This document shows, piece after piece, positions 43,071 through 52,580 of a stretch of 64,000 bases of DNA. Both the position numbers and the translations under genes were made by a program. Origin of the DNA: Paraburkholderia aromaticivorans (lineage in GTDB: Bacteria > Pseudomonadota > Gammaproteobacteria > Burkholderiales > Burkholderiaceae); assembly GCF_012689525.1 (NCBI RefSeq), contig NZ_CP051514.1, forward strand, positions 2,422,080 to 2,486,079. Direction: 5' to 3'. A model generated the notes under the pieces. That model was not told where the DNA came from, made no database searches, and saw only the letters and a list, made by a program, of their open reading frames with translations. Within the stretch, counting starts at the first letter, position 1, and each line of letters begins with the position of its first letter.

Positions 43071-44507
43071 GTGATTGACAAAAATATAAGCCTCGGGGCA
43101 AAACAAGGCGCCAAATTGGCGTCGTTCTCTCGGCACACGCGACTGATTCCTATGATCGTCGCTGTGCCGATGTTTTTGCAGGCTGTCGATACATCGATAC
43201 TGGGGACGGCACTTCCGTCGATTGCTGCGTCGTTGAACGTTGAGATACTTCACCTCAACTTTGCCATCACCGCGTATCTCTTGAGTTTGGCGCTGTTTCT
43301 GCCCGCGAGCGGCTGGCTCATGGATCGCTTCGGTACCCGCCGCGTTTTCTGTTCGGCAGTCGCGATATTCTCGCTGGCGTCGGCACTGTGCGGAGCCGCA
43401 ACCTCTATCACCCAAATCGTTCTGTTCCGGATATTGCAAGGCCTCGGCGGCGCGATGATGGTGCCGGTCGGACGGCTGATCCTCTTGCGTAGCATCCCGC
43501 CTGCGCAGTTGGTAATGGCGATGGTGTGGTTTACCGTGCCGGGGACCATCGGTCGTGTCCTGGGACCACTTGTCGGTGGCTTCATCGTCACGCTGGCGTC
43601 ATGGCGCTGGATATTCCTGCTCAACATCCCTTTTGGTGTCGCGGGAATATTGTTGTCACTAAAGTTCGTGCCGGATTCGCGATCAGAAAAAACAGAACGA
43701 TTCGACCTCACAGGATGCGTTCTGATGGCGATCGGGCTTTCTGGAGTGATCTGCGGCCTGGAAACTATCGGGCACAATTTTGTTCCTCTCAGCGCTACAA
43801 TTTGCGTCACGGGCATCGGTATCGTGGCGTCGATCGCCTATTGGATCTATAGCCGAGATCGTACTGACGTGATCATTCCGCTCGGCCTTTTCCGATATAA
43901 AGCATTCAGTATCACAAATATCGGTGGTATGCCGTTACGAATAGCGGTTGGTTCGTCTCCTATTTTCGTTCCGCTGCTTTTGCAAGTCGGGGTAGGATTT
44001 ACGCCTATTCAATCCGGATTGACGAGTGCTTGGCTTTCGGTTGGTGCCTTTGGAATTCGCCCAATCATGCGGCGGGCCATTAATAAATTCGGGTTTAAGC
44101 CTCTTATGATTACAGCGACCGTATTGTCGGGTGCTTCATTTGCAGCCTATGGTTTGTTTTCGCCGGGAACATCAATTTACTTCATGTGTGCTGTGCTCCT
44201 CATAGCGGGCATCGTCAACTCGCTTGGTATGATCACGATGAATACGGTCGGATTTTCGGGTGTTCCGAAGGCTATCATGAGTAAGGCAACAGCACTTTCG
44301 ACTATGATGCAGCAGACGTCGATGAGTTTTGGTGTCGCATTATGTGCTTCCTGCCTGACGATCACCGCACAGGCTCACGGGCATAGCGAGGAACATTTGA
44401 CGATGAGCGATTTTCCGATGACGTTCTTTATCGTCGGAGCCTTGAGCTGTCTGTCAGCGGCCGCGTTCATCCGTCTTCCGGCTGATGAAGGTGCTGAGCT
44501 GCGATAA
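43071..44507 (+). CDS. MFS transporter, DHA2/EmrB-QacA type
   Basis: 478 residues, about 14 membrane segments. Family marks: PMFLQAVDTSILGTALPSIA in helix 1, SGWLMDRFGTRRVF in loop 2-3, ILQGLGGAMMVPVGRLI in helix 4, and GRVLGPLVGGFI (antiporter motif C) in helix 5. The GTG start lies 8 bp after the dctP stop. Exporter of drugs or toxic metabolites by family; here perhaps efflux of the aromatic substrate. Confidence 0.85.
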   Translation: MIDKNISLGAKQGAKLASFSRHTRLIPMIVAVPMFLQAVDTSILGTALPSIAASLNVEILHLNFAITAYLLSLALFLPASGWLMDRFGTRRVFCSAVAIFSLASALCGAATSITQIVLFRILQGLGGAMMVPVGRLILLRSIPPAQLVMAMVWFTVPGTIGRVLGPLVGGFIVTLASWRWIFLLNIPFGVAGILLSLKFVPDSRSEKTERFDLTGCVLMAIGLSGVICGLETIGHNFVPLSATICVTGIGIVASIAYWIYSRDRTDVIIPLGLFRYKAFSITNIGGMPLRIAVGSSPIFVPLLLQVGVGFTPIQSGLTSAWLSVGAFGIRPIMRRAINKFGFKPLMITATVLSGASFAAYGLFSPGTSIYFMCAVLLIAGIVNSLGMITMNTVGFSGVPKAIMSKATALSTMMQQTSMSFGVALCASCLTITAQAHGHSEEHLTMSDFPMTFFIVGALSCLSAAAFIRLPADEGAELR

Positions 44508-44521
44508 TCGAGGATAAAACG

Positions 44522-44713
44522 ATGAATAAGGGAAATGCACCGTCAGTCAGCAACGATTACGGACGGGATTTAGCCGAGCATTTTGGTGGCGACGACGCTA
44601 CAGTCACTTCCCATGCTTCATACTCGGCCCCATCGGATAGTCGAGTTGACGTTGCGGAGGATCACCTCGGACCTAATCGCTTAAAAAGAGGAATTCCCGT
44701 CACGACGGACTGA
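44522..44713 (+). CDS. Small hypothetical protein (63 residues)
   Basis: A hydrophilic 63-residue frame, start behind GAGGATAAA, 14 bp after the MFS stop. No motif, low complexity (Ser/Asp/His). It may be a real last gene of the operon or the start of a gene truncated by the IS6 unit downstream. Confidence 0.35.
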   Translation: MNKGNAPSVSNDYGRDLAEHFGGDDATVTSHASYSAPSDSRVDVAEDHLGPNRLKRGIPVTTD

Positions 44714-46557
44714 CCACATGAAGTTAGGCAAAGTCCAACTGCTGGGGCGCCGTTCACGACGGGGATTTTTCTGTCGCAGCGATACTTTAGGTCGTCGCCG
44801 CACGTACCGCTTGCGTCGAAACACTGATATTGCCGGCGCTGTCTCGCGATAGGCAGACGTGTCGGACCCACCGCTGGTCGGTTTGGGGGAAGTCTGTGCG
44901 GTTCTGTCGCAACAAGACGATCTGATATGCTGAGGTCATGAAAGCAGAGGCGACAGGGACGATGATCAACGGGATGAATGCAGCGCTCGGGCGGGTGCTC
45001 AAGCGCTTGCATTATCCGCTGGACGTGATGCTGCTGTGCGTGCGCTGGTACGTGGCTTATCCGCTGGGCCTGCGAGATCTCGAAGAGATGATGTCGGAGC
45101 GCGGCATTTCGGTCGACCATTCAACCGTGCACCGATGGGCAGTGAAGTTGCTGCCGGTGATGGAGAAGCTCTTTCGGCGACGCAAACGCCCGGTGGGCAA
45201 GAGCTGGTGCATGGACGAAACGTATAGTACGCCCAGCCAACGAAGCCCGCCCGCATGGGGGTGAAGTTGCTTGAGCATGCTTGGAATGCAAGACCCGGTG
45301 GAGTTGATGTTGCGGTACCGGGGCATGCCCTTTCTCTGCTGCGAGAGGAAGTGAGCCGAAGCGGCGGTGACTTGCCGACACTGGCAACGTGACGAAGTCC
45401 GTGGGAAACGCAGCTTGAGGCGAAGCGGTTACGCCGAGATGAGCTTCCAGGCTGAGCATGGGACGGTTGAGGGACACGAACCTGTTTGAACGCATCTGAG
45501 GGTTGAATCGTCACCCCTGCCTACACCGCTTAACAGGCAGGACGCGGATCGGCGTTGGTCACATGTACGGACCGACGCCGCGAATGCTGGCCGGAGATGC
45601 AAGCCGGCCAGCAGGGCATCACGGAGAGCGCGCAGCTAGACCGTGATATCTGCGACGACTTGCGGAAAGCAAGGATAAAGACTGCGACAGGCAACCTCGC
45701 CCGTGCGATTGAGTCCAGCATGTGAACTGGGGAAGGCTTGCACAGATGTTAAGGGAGTGTGCCCCCAATGATGTGCAAGCTGGCGGAGCCTCCGTAGTAA
45801 TCCGCGACCGGGAAAGCCGGCCACATGGCGAAGGGAGGCAGTCCGAGTGGTTTGCCTGGCAGATTAACTGACCGTAGTGAGGTGAAGACCTTTGATAATC
45901 AGTGAAATGCAAAGCAAACTGATGAGATGCCGCGTGGAGATCAACGGATGCTCGCTGGCTCCAGCGGTAGATTGTCTTCGCTTTCCGCTTTGAGCGGCGT
46001 TTGGATGGAGAGCCGGATGCGCTGAGAGGTGCACGTCCGGATGTGCGTCCAGCTAAGGCTGGCGTGTTCAGCAGGGGATAGACCTGCCGGGGTAGAAGTC
46101 AGAAGCCCCGTAGCTTGGATAGCAGGGTGGCGGGAAACCAAGACCTTGAAGCCTATCGACAGGCATTTCCTTGGGGAATGCGCGAGTCATCGGGCCGTAA
46201 CAAAAGTGAACGTAGATGTGGCCTCGAAAATGAAAATCTCCGAGGGCCGAGCCCGCAACCGTGAGGGTGAAGGCAGCATGGGTAGCCGAAATCTGACCGA
46301 TACGGCTATTCCACTTCGGCGGGGTGGAAGCGACGGCACGATGACAAGGACATGCTAAGCAACTGGAGAAGCCCTCCTCGCCCCGGCGCGAAATCGCCGG
46401 AGCAAGGTAGGTCCTATAACCGGCGAACCCGGGAAGTGGGCTGAAGGCGAGAGGGTGGCGGATGGGTCCGTAGTAGCTGTGAAGCCGGGTAACGCTGGTG
46501 GAGCGAAGGGGCCCTGCTGTTTGTAGTTTCCTCGACAACATGGGAGGCAAGGACGAA

Positions 46558-47865
46558 ATGACAAAGGCGTCCAGCAGTTTGCAGGACCTGAGGCGGGGAA
46601 TATACGTCAAGGCGAAGGCTGAACCGTCCTGGCGTTTCTGGGGGTTGTACGTCCATGTCTGCAAGATGGACGCACTGCGCGAGGCGTATGCGCTGGCCAG
46701 AAAGAACAACGGCGCTCCGGGTATCGACGGGGTGACGTTCGAGGCCATCGAGGCGCAGGGCGTGGAGGCGTTTCTTGAGCAGATACAGGGCGAACTGATC
46801 GGGCGGACCTACGTGCCGTTACGGGCGCGGCGGCAGGAGATACCGAAGGACGGGGGCAAGGTCCGTGTCCTTTCGATTCCGGCTATCCGTGACCGGGTGG
46901 TTCAAGGCGCGCTCAAGCTCATATTGGAGCCGATCTTCGAGGCAGACTTCCAGCCGGGGTCGTACGGTTATCGCCCCAGGCGTACCGCGCATGAAGCGGT
47001 GCATCGGGTGGCGACGGCAATTGTTCAGTGGAAGACCCGCGTCATAGATCTGGATTTACGCGCTTACTTTGACACAGTTCGGCATCACATACTGCTTGGA
47101 AAGGTTGCGCGTCGGGTCAATGACGACGACGTAATGCATCTGCTGAAGCTGATGCTGACGGCGTCGGGCAAACAAGGCGTTCCGCAAGGCGGGGTGATTT
47201 CACCGTTGCTCAGTAACATCTATCTCACTGAGGTAGACCGTATGCTGGAGCGGGCGAAAGAAGCCACGCGCAACGGGAAGTACACCTACGTCGAGTATGC
47301 CCGATTCGCTGACGATCTGGTGGTGCTGATCGATGCCCATCCGCGGCATGCGTGGCTGCTGAGGGCGGTGACCACGCGACTTCGGGAAGAGTTTGCCAAG
47401 CTGCAGGTCGAAGTAAATGAAGAGAAGAGCCGCACTGTGGATCTGGACCGCGCAGAGAGCTTCGGCTTTCTGGGATTCGACTTTCGTCGACTCCGCAGCG
47501 TAAAGAAGCACGTGTGGCGAGCGCACTACACGCCCAAGCTGAAGAAGCGGACGGCATTATTGCGTAAGCTCAAAGAGGTGTTCCGGCGATACCAGTCGCA
47601 GCCGGTAGATCGGGTGGTAGAACTGATCAATCCGGTGTTACGCGGCTGGGTGAATTACTTCGCTGTAGGACATTCCAGCGAGTGCTTCAGCTTCATCAAA
47701 GACTGGGTGGAAAAGAAGATTCGCCGCCACATGGGTCGATCCCGGAATCGACGGGGCTTCGGTTGGAAGAGGTGGAGTAGGCGCTGGCTGTATGAAGAAC
47801 TGAAGCTGTTCAATGGCTATCGGGTTCGTCAACGGTCGTCGTCGAAAGCGTCCCCAGCACGATAG
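46558..47865 (+). CDS. Group II intron reverse transcriptase/maturase, intact
   Basis: 435 residues. RT blocks in order: NGAPGIDGVTFEAIEAQGVE, RARRQEIPKDGGKVRVLSIP, QPGSYGYRPRRTAHEAVHRV, VIDLDLRAYFDTVRHHILLG (first catalytic Asp), KQGVPQGGVISPLLSNIYLT, then YARFADDLVVLI, where FADD is the catalytic box. The maturase (GIIM) part is PVDRVVELINPVLRGWVNYF. No HNH endonuclease domain is visible. ATG 46558 (MTKASSSLQDLRRG) has AAGGA upstream; an upstream GTG at 46498 is in frame. It could act on the short intron at 34801 as well. Confidence 0.88.
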   Translation: MTKASSSLQDLRRGIYVKAKAEPSWRFWGLYVHVCKMDALREAYALARKNNGAPGIDGVTFEAIEAQGVEAFLEQIQGELIGRTYVPLRARRQEIPKDGGKVRVLSIPAIRDRVVQGALKLILEPIFEADFQPGSYGYRPRRTAHEAVHRVATAIVQWKTRVIDLDLRAYFDTVRHHILLGKVARRVNDDDVMHLLKLMLTASGKQGVPQGGVISPLLSNIYLTEVDRMLERAKEATRNGKYTYVEYARFADDLVVLIDAHPRHAWLLRAVTTRLREEFAKLQVEVNEEKSRTVDLDRAESFGFLGFDFRRLRSVKKHVWRAHYTPKLKKRTALLRKLKEVFRRYQSQPVDRVVELINPVLRGWVNYFAVGHSSECFSFIKDWVEKKIRRHMGRSRNRRGFGWKRWSRRWLYEELKLFNGYRVRQRSSSKASPAR

Positions 47866-47897
47866 GTCCCATAAACCTTGACATGAAGCAGGCAGGA

Positions 47898-47930
47898 AAG
47901 CGTAGTGCGGGAAAACCGCCTGCTGCGTTT
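47898..47930 (+). ncRNA. Group II intron domain V-like hairpin
   Basis: AAGCGTAGT pairs with GCTGCGTTT (including the G-T pairs of the AGC triad), then a 2-base bulge and an upper stem GCGG/CCGC capped by GAAAA. In the short intron (35558 onward) the upper stem reads GCCG/CGGC: one base pair has flipped on both sides, a compensatory change supporting the fold. Confidence 0.6.
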
Positions 47931-48235
47931 GACGTGGCGGGAGCTGGAAACGTGACCATGGCAACCGGATTGAGGCCCACCGCGAAAGCGAGGGAGAAGC
48001 CACCGGGACCTACCGTGCGCGCGCCAGTTCTCGACCCTACCGGGGAGGAGAGGCAGGGAAATAGTTCGACTACGCCCTGTCTCTTACTCTACTCAAGATC
48101 AACGGCCAGTGGCGATACCTGGGCCGGGCCATGGATAAGGACGGCGCCACCGTCGATTTCCTGTTGTGAGCCCACCGGGACAAGGTTGCGGCACGCCGGT
48201 ACTTTAAGAAATCAGACACAACGGCGAGCCCGGGA

Positions 48236-48394
48236 CGGTACCCGCCAGGGAGCGCATCTCGACGAGCGCATCGAAGTGCATCTGGTCGAGGCCCTCGCTA
48301 CGAAGAATCGTAAGCTACCGCTCGAGACCTGCGACAAGGGTCGCTCCATCGTGCTGGAAGGGCTGATGGCGGTGCTCGCGGCGCGCGGCATCTA
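48236..48394 (+). pseudogene. GntR-family regulator, C-terminal remnant
   Basis: The frame LDERIEVHLVEALATKNRK, then DKGRSIVLEGLMAVLAARGI, matches the last 45 residues of the GntR protein at 9470 (ANIEARLVKALESKDRG..., EKGRTVVLEGLMRVLAARE). The upstream part of the gene is replaced by the truncated IS6 copy. A third member of this regulator family existed here. Confidence 0.7.
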
Positions 48395-48395
48395 A

Positions 48396-48806
48396 CGCGG
48401 TCGGAACCCATCCGTCATGCATGTGACGAGCGCCCGATAACGCCTTGAGATCGGCAGAAAAAAGCGGATGGCCAACGTTTCGTGAAATCGTGAAACGCAG
48501 GTATGAATGATTTGGATTCCATGGCGCTCTAACACGAGAGGGTTTTGTGATGCGGCTGCCAGGCTGGCATTGACCGCGTCGGTGTTTCGGAAGTGGCACG
48601 CCGGCTGTCGGTTTCGCTCTAGACGTTGCTGGGTACGTTCCGCAAAAGCAGGCAAACTGCAGAAAATTGGCCGCGACCAGAAGCCGATGGTGGTTGCCTT
48701 TCGACTGTCGACTTGATACCAGCTCGCAGTAGTAAGAAACCCCGCTCCGTTACGACAGTGGTTTTGGGGCGGATTAGTAAATCCGCCTACAGAATTTTGT
48801 GGGGAA
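48396..48806. other. Non-coding stretch without a recognised gene
   Basis: Short open frames on both strands (for example 48392-48655 minus) show no family motif. A small hairpin (GGCGGATT/AATCCGCC near 48773-48795) lies 12 bp beyond the stop of the MmgE/PrpD gene and may mark its transcript end. Confidence 0.45.
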
Positions 48807-50330
48807 TCAGGGTTTCAAGACCATGGCTGTGGTCAACTTTTTAGCGTTGGGCAGGGTCTCCAGTTGTTGGATATCGACCATCAGCGCTTGGGCCTGTGCA
48901 CTACTCATTCCCGCCTTTTCCGTGCAATCGAGGAATTTCTGACGGAACTCGATGGGCGACATTGGATTCTTGGGTCCGCCTTTGGCATAGGCCGACGTCT
49001 TGGTGAACGTCCGGCCGTCCTTCAGGTGAACTTCAAGGCGCGTGGCACCAGGTCCACCGCCCGGACGTTCTAAGCTCTGATCTTCCACCGTGTTAATGCG
49101 TTTGACCATAGCCAAGAGATCAGGGCGCTTGATTGCCGTCGTAGTGAAATGTTCGAATCCCACCTTATGGTCCACCAACGCGCACGTCACAATCCAAGGA
49201 TTGCTGAATTGTGCGTCCACGACAGACGTGAGGTTCTGCTTTTTGCTCAACGGACTATCGAGCAGCGGATACTCGCCCGGCCCATTGTAGATGGTGATGC
49301 TTTCCACATCGGATGTTTCAATTTTGTTCTCGGCGAACATAGTCAGTGCAGCATCCACCGCCGTATGACTACCACGGCACGACGGCCATGGTTTGAACGA
49401 GACATCAGTCGCGGCAAAGGTACTTCCCAGTCCCTCGAAGAGGAAATCGCGCGAATACTTATTACCGTGATACTGATAATAAAAACCACGGGGACCTTCG
49501 AGAATATTTTTGGCGCCCTGGACGCCACGCTTTGATAGACGCGCAGCCATTACGCCGGCATAGGAAGCGAAGCCAGCGCCCATACGCTTCGTCAATGCAC
49601 CGTCCAAATGTGCCTGGGAATTACCCGAAGCTTGGTGAAATGCAATGCCCAGTGCGGATACCATCTGATCACGCGTCAACCCCATCAGCTTACCTGCGAC
49701 AAAAGTCGAAGCAAAATAGCCATAGAGGCTGGTGTTGTGCCAGCCGACAATGAATGCATCGACGCCAGGCTGTGCCGAATTGGCCAAACGACAGGCAAGG
49801 TCCACGCCCAAAGCCGTAGCCGCAATTAGATCCTTGCCGCTGACATTGCCGAGCATATCAGTTACGGCCAATGCGGCGGGAACCGTGATGACTGAGGGGT
49901 GCAGGAAAGACCGCTCATAGGTATCGTCATAGTCGAGAGCGTCAGCCATGATTGCATTGACGCGAGCAGCATCTTGGGCGGGCACCTGAATATTGGTACC
50001 CCAGATTGCGGCTTCGCGCTTGCCGGCCATATCGATGGTGAACTCGCGTATCTCTTTGGCTCCGGGCTCATTGGTGCCCGCTAGAGCCGCGCCCACCGTG
50101 TCCAGAATCTGATTCTTTGTTATGGCAACCACCGCACTCGGTAGGTTGTCGTAGGCGGTCTTTAAACAATAATCTGCAAGTACAACAATGTCATCCGGCA
50201 CAGGGGACTCCTGTCCTGGGGACTTCTGTGCCAACGTCCCATCAGCATGAGCGGACGCCGGAGTCAGCATCAATCCGCCGACTGATGCCATTGAGGTCTG
50301 GATAAACGATCTGCGATTTAATTTGGCCAT
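48807..50330 (-). CDS. MmgE/PrpD-family protein with a twin-arginine signal
   Basis: 507 residues. It begins MAKLNRRSFIQTSMASVGGL, a twin-arginine (Tat) export signal with cleavage expected after ASAHA. The mature part has the MmgE/PrpD fold: LDTVGAALAGTNEPGAKEIR, then ADALDYDDTYERSFLHPSVI, SGNSQAHLDGALTKRMGAGF, KPWPSCRGSHTAVDAALTMF and a C-terminal lid domain. Characterised relatives (2-methylcitrate dehydratase, aconitate decarboxylase) are cytoplasmic, so export is unusual. AGGAGA precedes the ATG. Not clearly linked to an operon; a terminator of another gene lies upstream. Confidence 0.82.
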   Translation of the reverse strand: MAKLNRRSFIQTSMASVGGLMLTPASAHADGTLAQKSPGQESPVPDDIVVLADYCLKTAYDNLPSAVVAITKNQILDTVGAALAGTNEPGAKEIREFTIDMAGKREAAIWGTNIQVPAQDAARVNAIMADALDYDDTYERSFLHPSVITVPAALAVTDMLGNVSGKDLIAATALGVDLACRLANSAQPGVDAFIVGWHNTSLYGYFASTFVAGKLMGLTRDQMVSALGIAFHQASGNSQAHLDGALTKRMGAGFASYAGVMAARLSKRGVQGAKNILEGPRGFYYQYHGNKYSRDFLFEGLGSTFAATDVSFKPWPSCRGSHTAVDAALTMFAENKIETSDVESITIYNGPGEYPLLDSPLSKKQNLTSVVDAQFSNPWIVTCALVDHKVGFEHFTTTAIKRPDLLAMVKRINTVEDQSLERPGGGPGATRLEVHLKDGRTFTKTSAYAKGGPKNPMSPIEFRQKFLDCTEKAGMSSAQAQALMVDIQQLETLPNAKKLTTAMVLKP

Positions 50331-50603
50331 TTCATCTCCTAAAAGGACTAGTTCAACCATTGATCTTGCGTCTTCAGAGTCACAACTCGACCGGGCCGAA
50401 CGGGCTGCTGAGCAGCATATCCGCCCTCTCGATCATTACGGACGATAAACGGCAGATTTAGCCCCCTGATTCAGGCTCAAGATGCCGGCATCGCAGGTAT
50501 GACCAGCAGCGTCAGGTACGCGGAGCCATGCAAGGTTTTAATTTGCCAAACCGGCTACTTTGATATCATCCTCAACATCCAACGTCTGAAATAAAAAAGA
50601 GAG
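50331..50603. other. Upstream region of the MmgE/PrpD gene
   Basis: About 270 bp with no gene recognised; it presumably holds the leftward promoter of the MmgE/PrpD gene. No confident -35/-10 pair was assigned. Confidence 0.4.
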
Positions 50604-50635
50604 AGGCGGGAGCGTAGATTTCTACAGTCACGCCT
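50604..50635 (-). terminator. Terminator of the TauD/TfdA remnant B
   Basis: AGGCGGGAGCGTAG and CTACAGTCACGCCT pair with mismatches around ATTT; on the minus strand CTCTCTTTTTT follows. Confidence 0.65.
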
Positions 50636-50640
50636 CGTCT

Positions 50641-51009
50641 TTAGGAATCCATATTGTCAAGAAATTTACCCTGTTGGTCCGCCAAAGCCTCATATGACCG
50701 GTACTTTCTCAGACCACATTCGCCACCGATTCCACCGCGGACCATACCGGCGCGGACCTCACCATATGTAGGCGTTAGGCTTTCGTGTAGCTCTCGCGAG
50801 TTTGGCATGGAGAGCCAAAGCCGGAACAGGTGGCGCTTCAAGCCCTCGTCTTTGTAGTCCTCGAAGGCAGTCCGGCCATGAACGCATACGTAATTGTTGA
50901 CGAATTGCATGTCACCCGGCTCGAACTTCATCGACACTGCGAATTCCTCGCTTTCTGCAAGTTGAGTGACCAGATCGATCGCCTCGCGCTGCTTGTCCGT
51001 CAAATCCTG
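50641..51009 (-). pseudogene. TauD/TfdA-family Fe(II)/2-oxoglutarate dioxygenase, C-terminal fragment B
   Basis: About 120 residues: FEPGDMQFVNNYVCVHGRTA, FEDYKDEGLKRHLFRLWLSM, then PNSRELHESLTPTYGEVRAG. The last His iron ligand and the 2-oxoglutarate-binding Arg of the TauD/TfdA fold lie in this part, but the N-terminal HxD region is missing: at about 51010 the frame runs into porin sequence. Hence a fused, non-functional remnant. A more decayed version is at 39815. Confidence 0.75.
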
Positions 51010-51211
51010 AACCCCCGGCATCCCTTTGGGCCAGGTTGATCTTCACTGGAAGCCACGCGGTATTCAACTGGATACCGGATTCATACTTGAAGATCGCCGA
51101 CAAACCGCTGTCGAGGTCCTCGGTTCCCGTCATACCCCAAAAGTTCGGCGAACGCTTTTGGCTTGCGAGGGACCAAATCGCGTGCCCCTTGGAATTCGAG
51201 TTGTAGCTTAG

Positions 51212-52376
51212 GGCTACGCTGAAAAAGGTCAACGGCATTGGTCGCTCAATCGTTAGATGTGCATGAAACAACAGACCCTTGCGATGGCGGCCGATCAAGG
51301 CGCCGGATTTGAACAGTACCGTCGGCCAACCAAACGCGATGTGTTCCTTGAGACGATGGAGCAGATCGTGCCGTGGGCGCAGTTGTGCGAGGTTGTCGAG
51401 CCGTACTATCCGAAGGGTCAGGGCGGTCGCCCGCCAGTGGGTCTGGAGCGCATGCTGCGCATGCACTTTCTGCAGCACTGGTTCAACCTGGCCGATGAAG
51501 CCTGCGAGGAAGCGCTGCTGGATAGCACCGCATTGCGGCGATTCGTCGGCATTGACCTGGGGCGCGAGCGCGTTCCTGATGGTACGACGCTCTTGAAGTT
51601 CCGGCGGCTGCTGGAGCGCAACAAGCTCGGCGAGCAATTGTTCGCCAAGGTCGGCGAGGTACTGCAAGGGCGCGGACTGAAGGTAGGCAGCGGCACCATC
51701 GTGGATGCCACCATCATCGGTGCGCCGAGTTCCACAAAGAATGCGGACAAGGCGCGAGATCCCGAAATGCATCAGACGAGGAAGGGCCAGCAGTGGTACT
51801 TCGGCATGAAGTTGCACATCGGTGTGGATAGCCAGACGGGTCTGGCACACAGCGCGGTAGTGACAGCGGCGAACGTGCACGACAAGCATCCGCTGCCGGC
51901 GCTGCTGCATGGCGGCGAGCAGCGTGTGTACGGTGACAGCGCCTATGCGAGCCAGAAGGAACTCATCGCCAGCAAGGCGCCGAAAGCCAAGGACTTCACC
52001 AACCAGCGTGTGCGCAATCGCAGTGGTGAAGTCGATGAAGCCAGGCGCTCGAAAAACCGCAGCAAGTCGAAGATTCGTGCCCGGGTCGAACACGTCTTTG
52101 CGGTGGTCAAGCGGCTGTGGGGGTTCGGCAAGGTGCGCTATCGCGGCCTCGCGAAGAACGCCACGCGCGCCTTTACCACACTCGCGCTGGCCAACATCTA
52201 CATGAGCCGCACGCGGCTGATGGCACAGCTGCGTCCATGAGTAGCCAAAGTGGGTCGAGAGACCCGCTTGCAAGGCCCTTCAGGGCCAGAAAATCGAACC
52301 AGTCGGGTCGCTGATCTCGCATTCCGAAATTCAGCGACAAGCTGTTGGCGAAAACGCTGGCTTCTTCAGCGTAGCC
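51212..52376 (+). mobile_element. IS5-family insertion sequence, copy A
   Basis: A 1,165-bp element with terminal repeats GGCTACGCTGAAAAAGG / GGCTACGCTGAAGAAGC and a 4-bp TTAG duplication (51208-51211, 52377-52380). It appears identical to copy B at 52581. It splits a porin remnant. Confidence 0.9.
51257..52240 (+). CDS. IS5-family transposase, copy A
   Basis: 327 residues: N-terminal dimer/DNA-binding part (VVEPYYPKGQGGRPPVGLER, MLRMHFLQHWFNLADEACEE), DDE residues in GTIVDATIIGAPSSTKN (first Asp), VYGDSAYASQKEL (second Asp) and RARVEHVFAVVKRLWGFGKV (Glu). Intact. The long frame antisense to it is a shadow. Confidence 0.92.
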   Translation: MCMKQQTLAMAADQGAGFEQYRRPTKRDVFLETMEQIVPWAQLCEVVEPYYPKGQGGRPPVGLERMLRMHFLQHWFNLADEACEEALLDSTALRRFVGIDLGRERVPDGTTLLKFRRLLERNKLGEQLFAKVGEVLQGRGLKVGSGTIVDATIIGAPSSTKNADKARDPEMHQTRKGQQWYFGMKLHIGVDSQTGLAHSAVVTAANVHDKHPLPALLHGGEQRVYGDSAYASQKELIASKAPKAKDFTNQRVRNRSGEVDEARRSKNRSKSKIRARVEHVFAVVKRLWGFGKVRYRGLAKNATRAFTTLALANIYMSRTRLMAQLRP

Positions 52377-52580
52377 TTAGGCTGTCATCGACGACGCCAT
52401 ACAAGGTCACACTGGATTGGGCATAAGAATAGTTTGCGCCCGAGAAAAGCGTTGCCGCGCAAAGTGCCGCATAGACTAACTTCTTCATGCAAAGGTATCC
52501 TGATTACGTTTACTTTTTGGTGCCTTCTAAGAGCACTGAATTACAAAGTGAGCGTCTGGATAGCGCATCGATCGAATTAG

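Larger units (their letters stand above)
45226..48091 (+). mobile_element. Complete group II intron in an IS6 transposase gene
   Basis: A 2,866-bp insertion at the same codon boundary (ETY|LK) as the short intron at 34801. It has an RNA leader of about 1.3 kb, one maturase gene and a domain V-like hairpin at 47898. Ends were set by comparison with uninterrupted IS6 sequences. The DV-like hairpin is about 160 bases before the 3' end, which is further than usual and suggests a 3' extension or a different reading of the core. Confidence 0.78.
44900..48215 (+). mobile_element. IS6-family element, copy 3, truncated and carrying a complete group II intron
   Basis: The left end GGTTCTGTCGCAACAAG is at 44900. 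Transposase exon 1 (44938-45225, ending CMDETY) is followed by the intron, then exon 2 from 48092 (LKINGQWRYLGRAMDKDGAT), which has an in-frame TGA after FLL and stops matching near 48215 (RRYFKK). The rest and the right end are lost at a junction with a GntR gene remnant. Inactive even if the intron is spliced. Confidence 0.78.
51018..52488 (-). pseudogene. Porin fragment, split by IS5
   Basis: The N-terminal part at 52381-52488 reads MKKLVYAALCAATLFSGANY, then SYAQSSVTLYGVVDDSL; beyond the IS5 insertion it continues SYNSNSKGHAIWSLASQKRS, then FWGMTGTEDLDSGLSAIFKY up to about 51018, where it is joined to the TauD/TfdA fragment. So only about the first 90 codons of an OmpC-like porin remain. 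IS5 with TTAG duplication sits in the gene. Confidence 0.82.

Noticed and set aside
50912..52273. Long minus-strand frames antisense to both IS5 transposases
   Set aside because: They mirror the third-position GC bias of the transposase genes, start in the porin/TauD remnant in one copy, and have no protein-family features.
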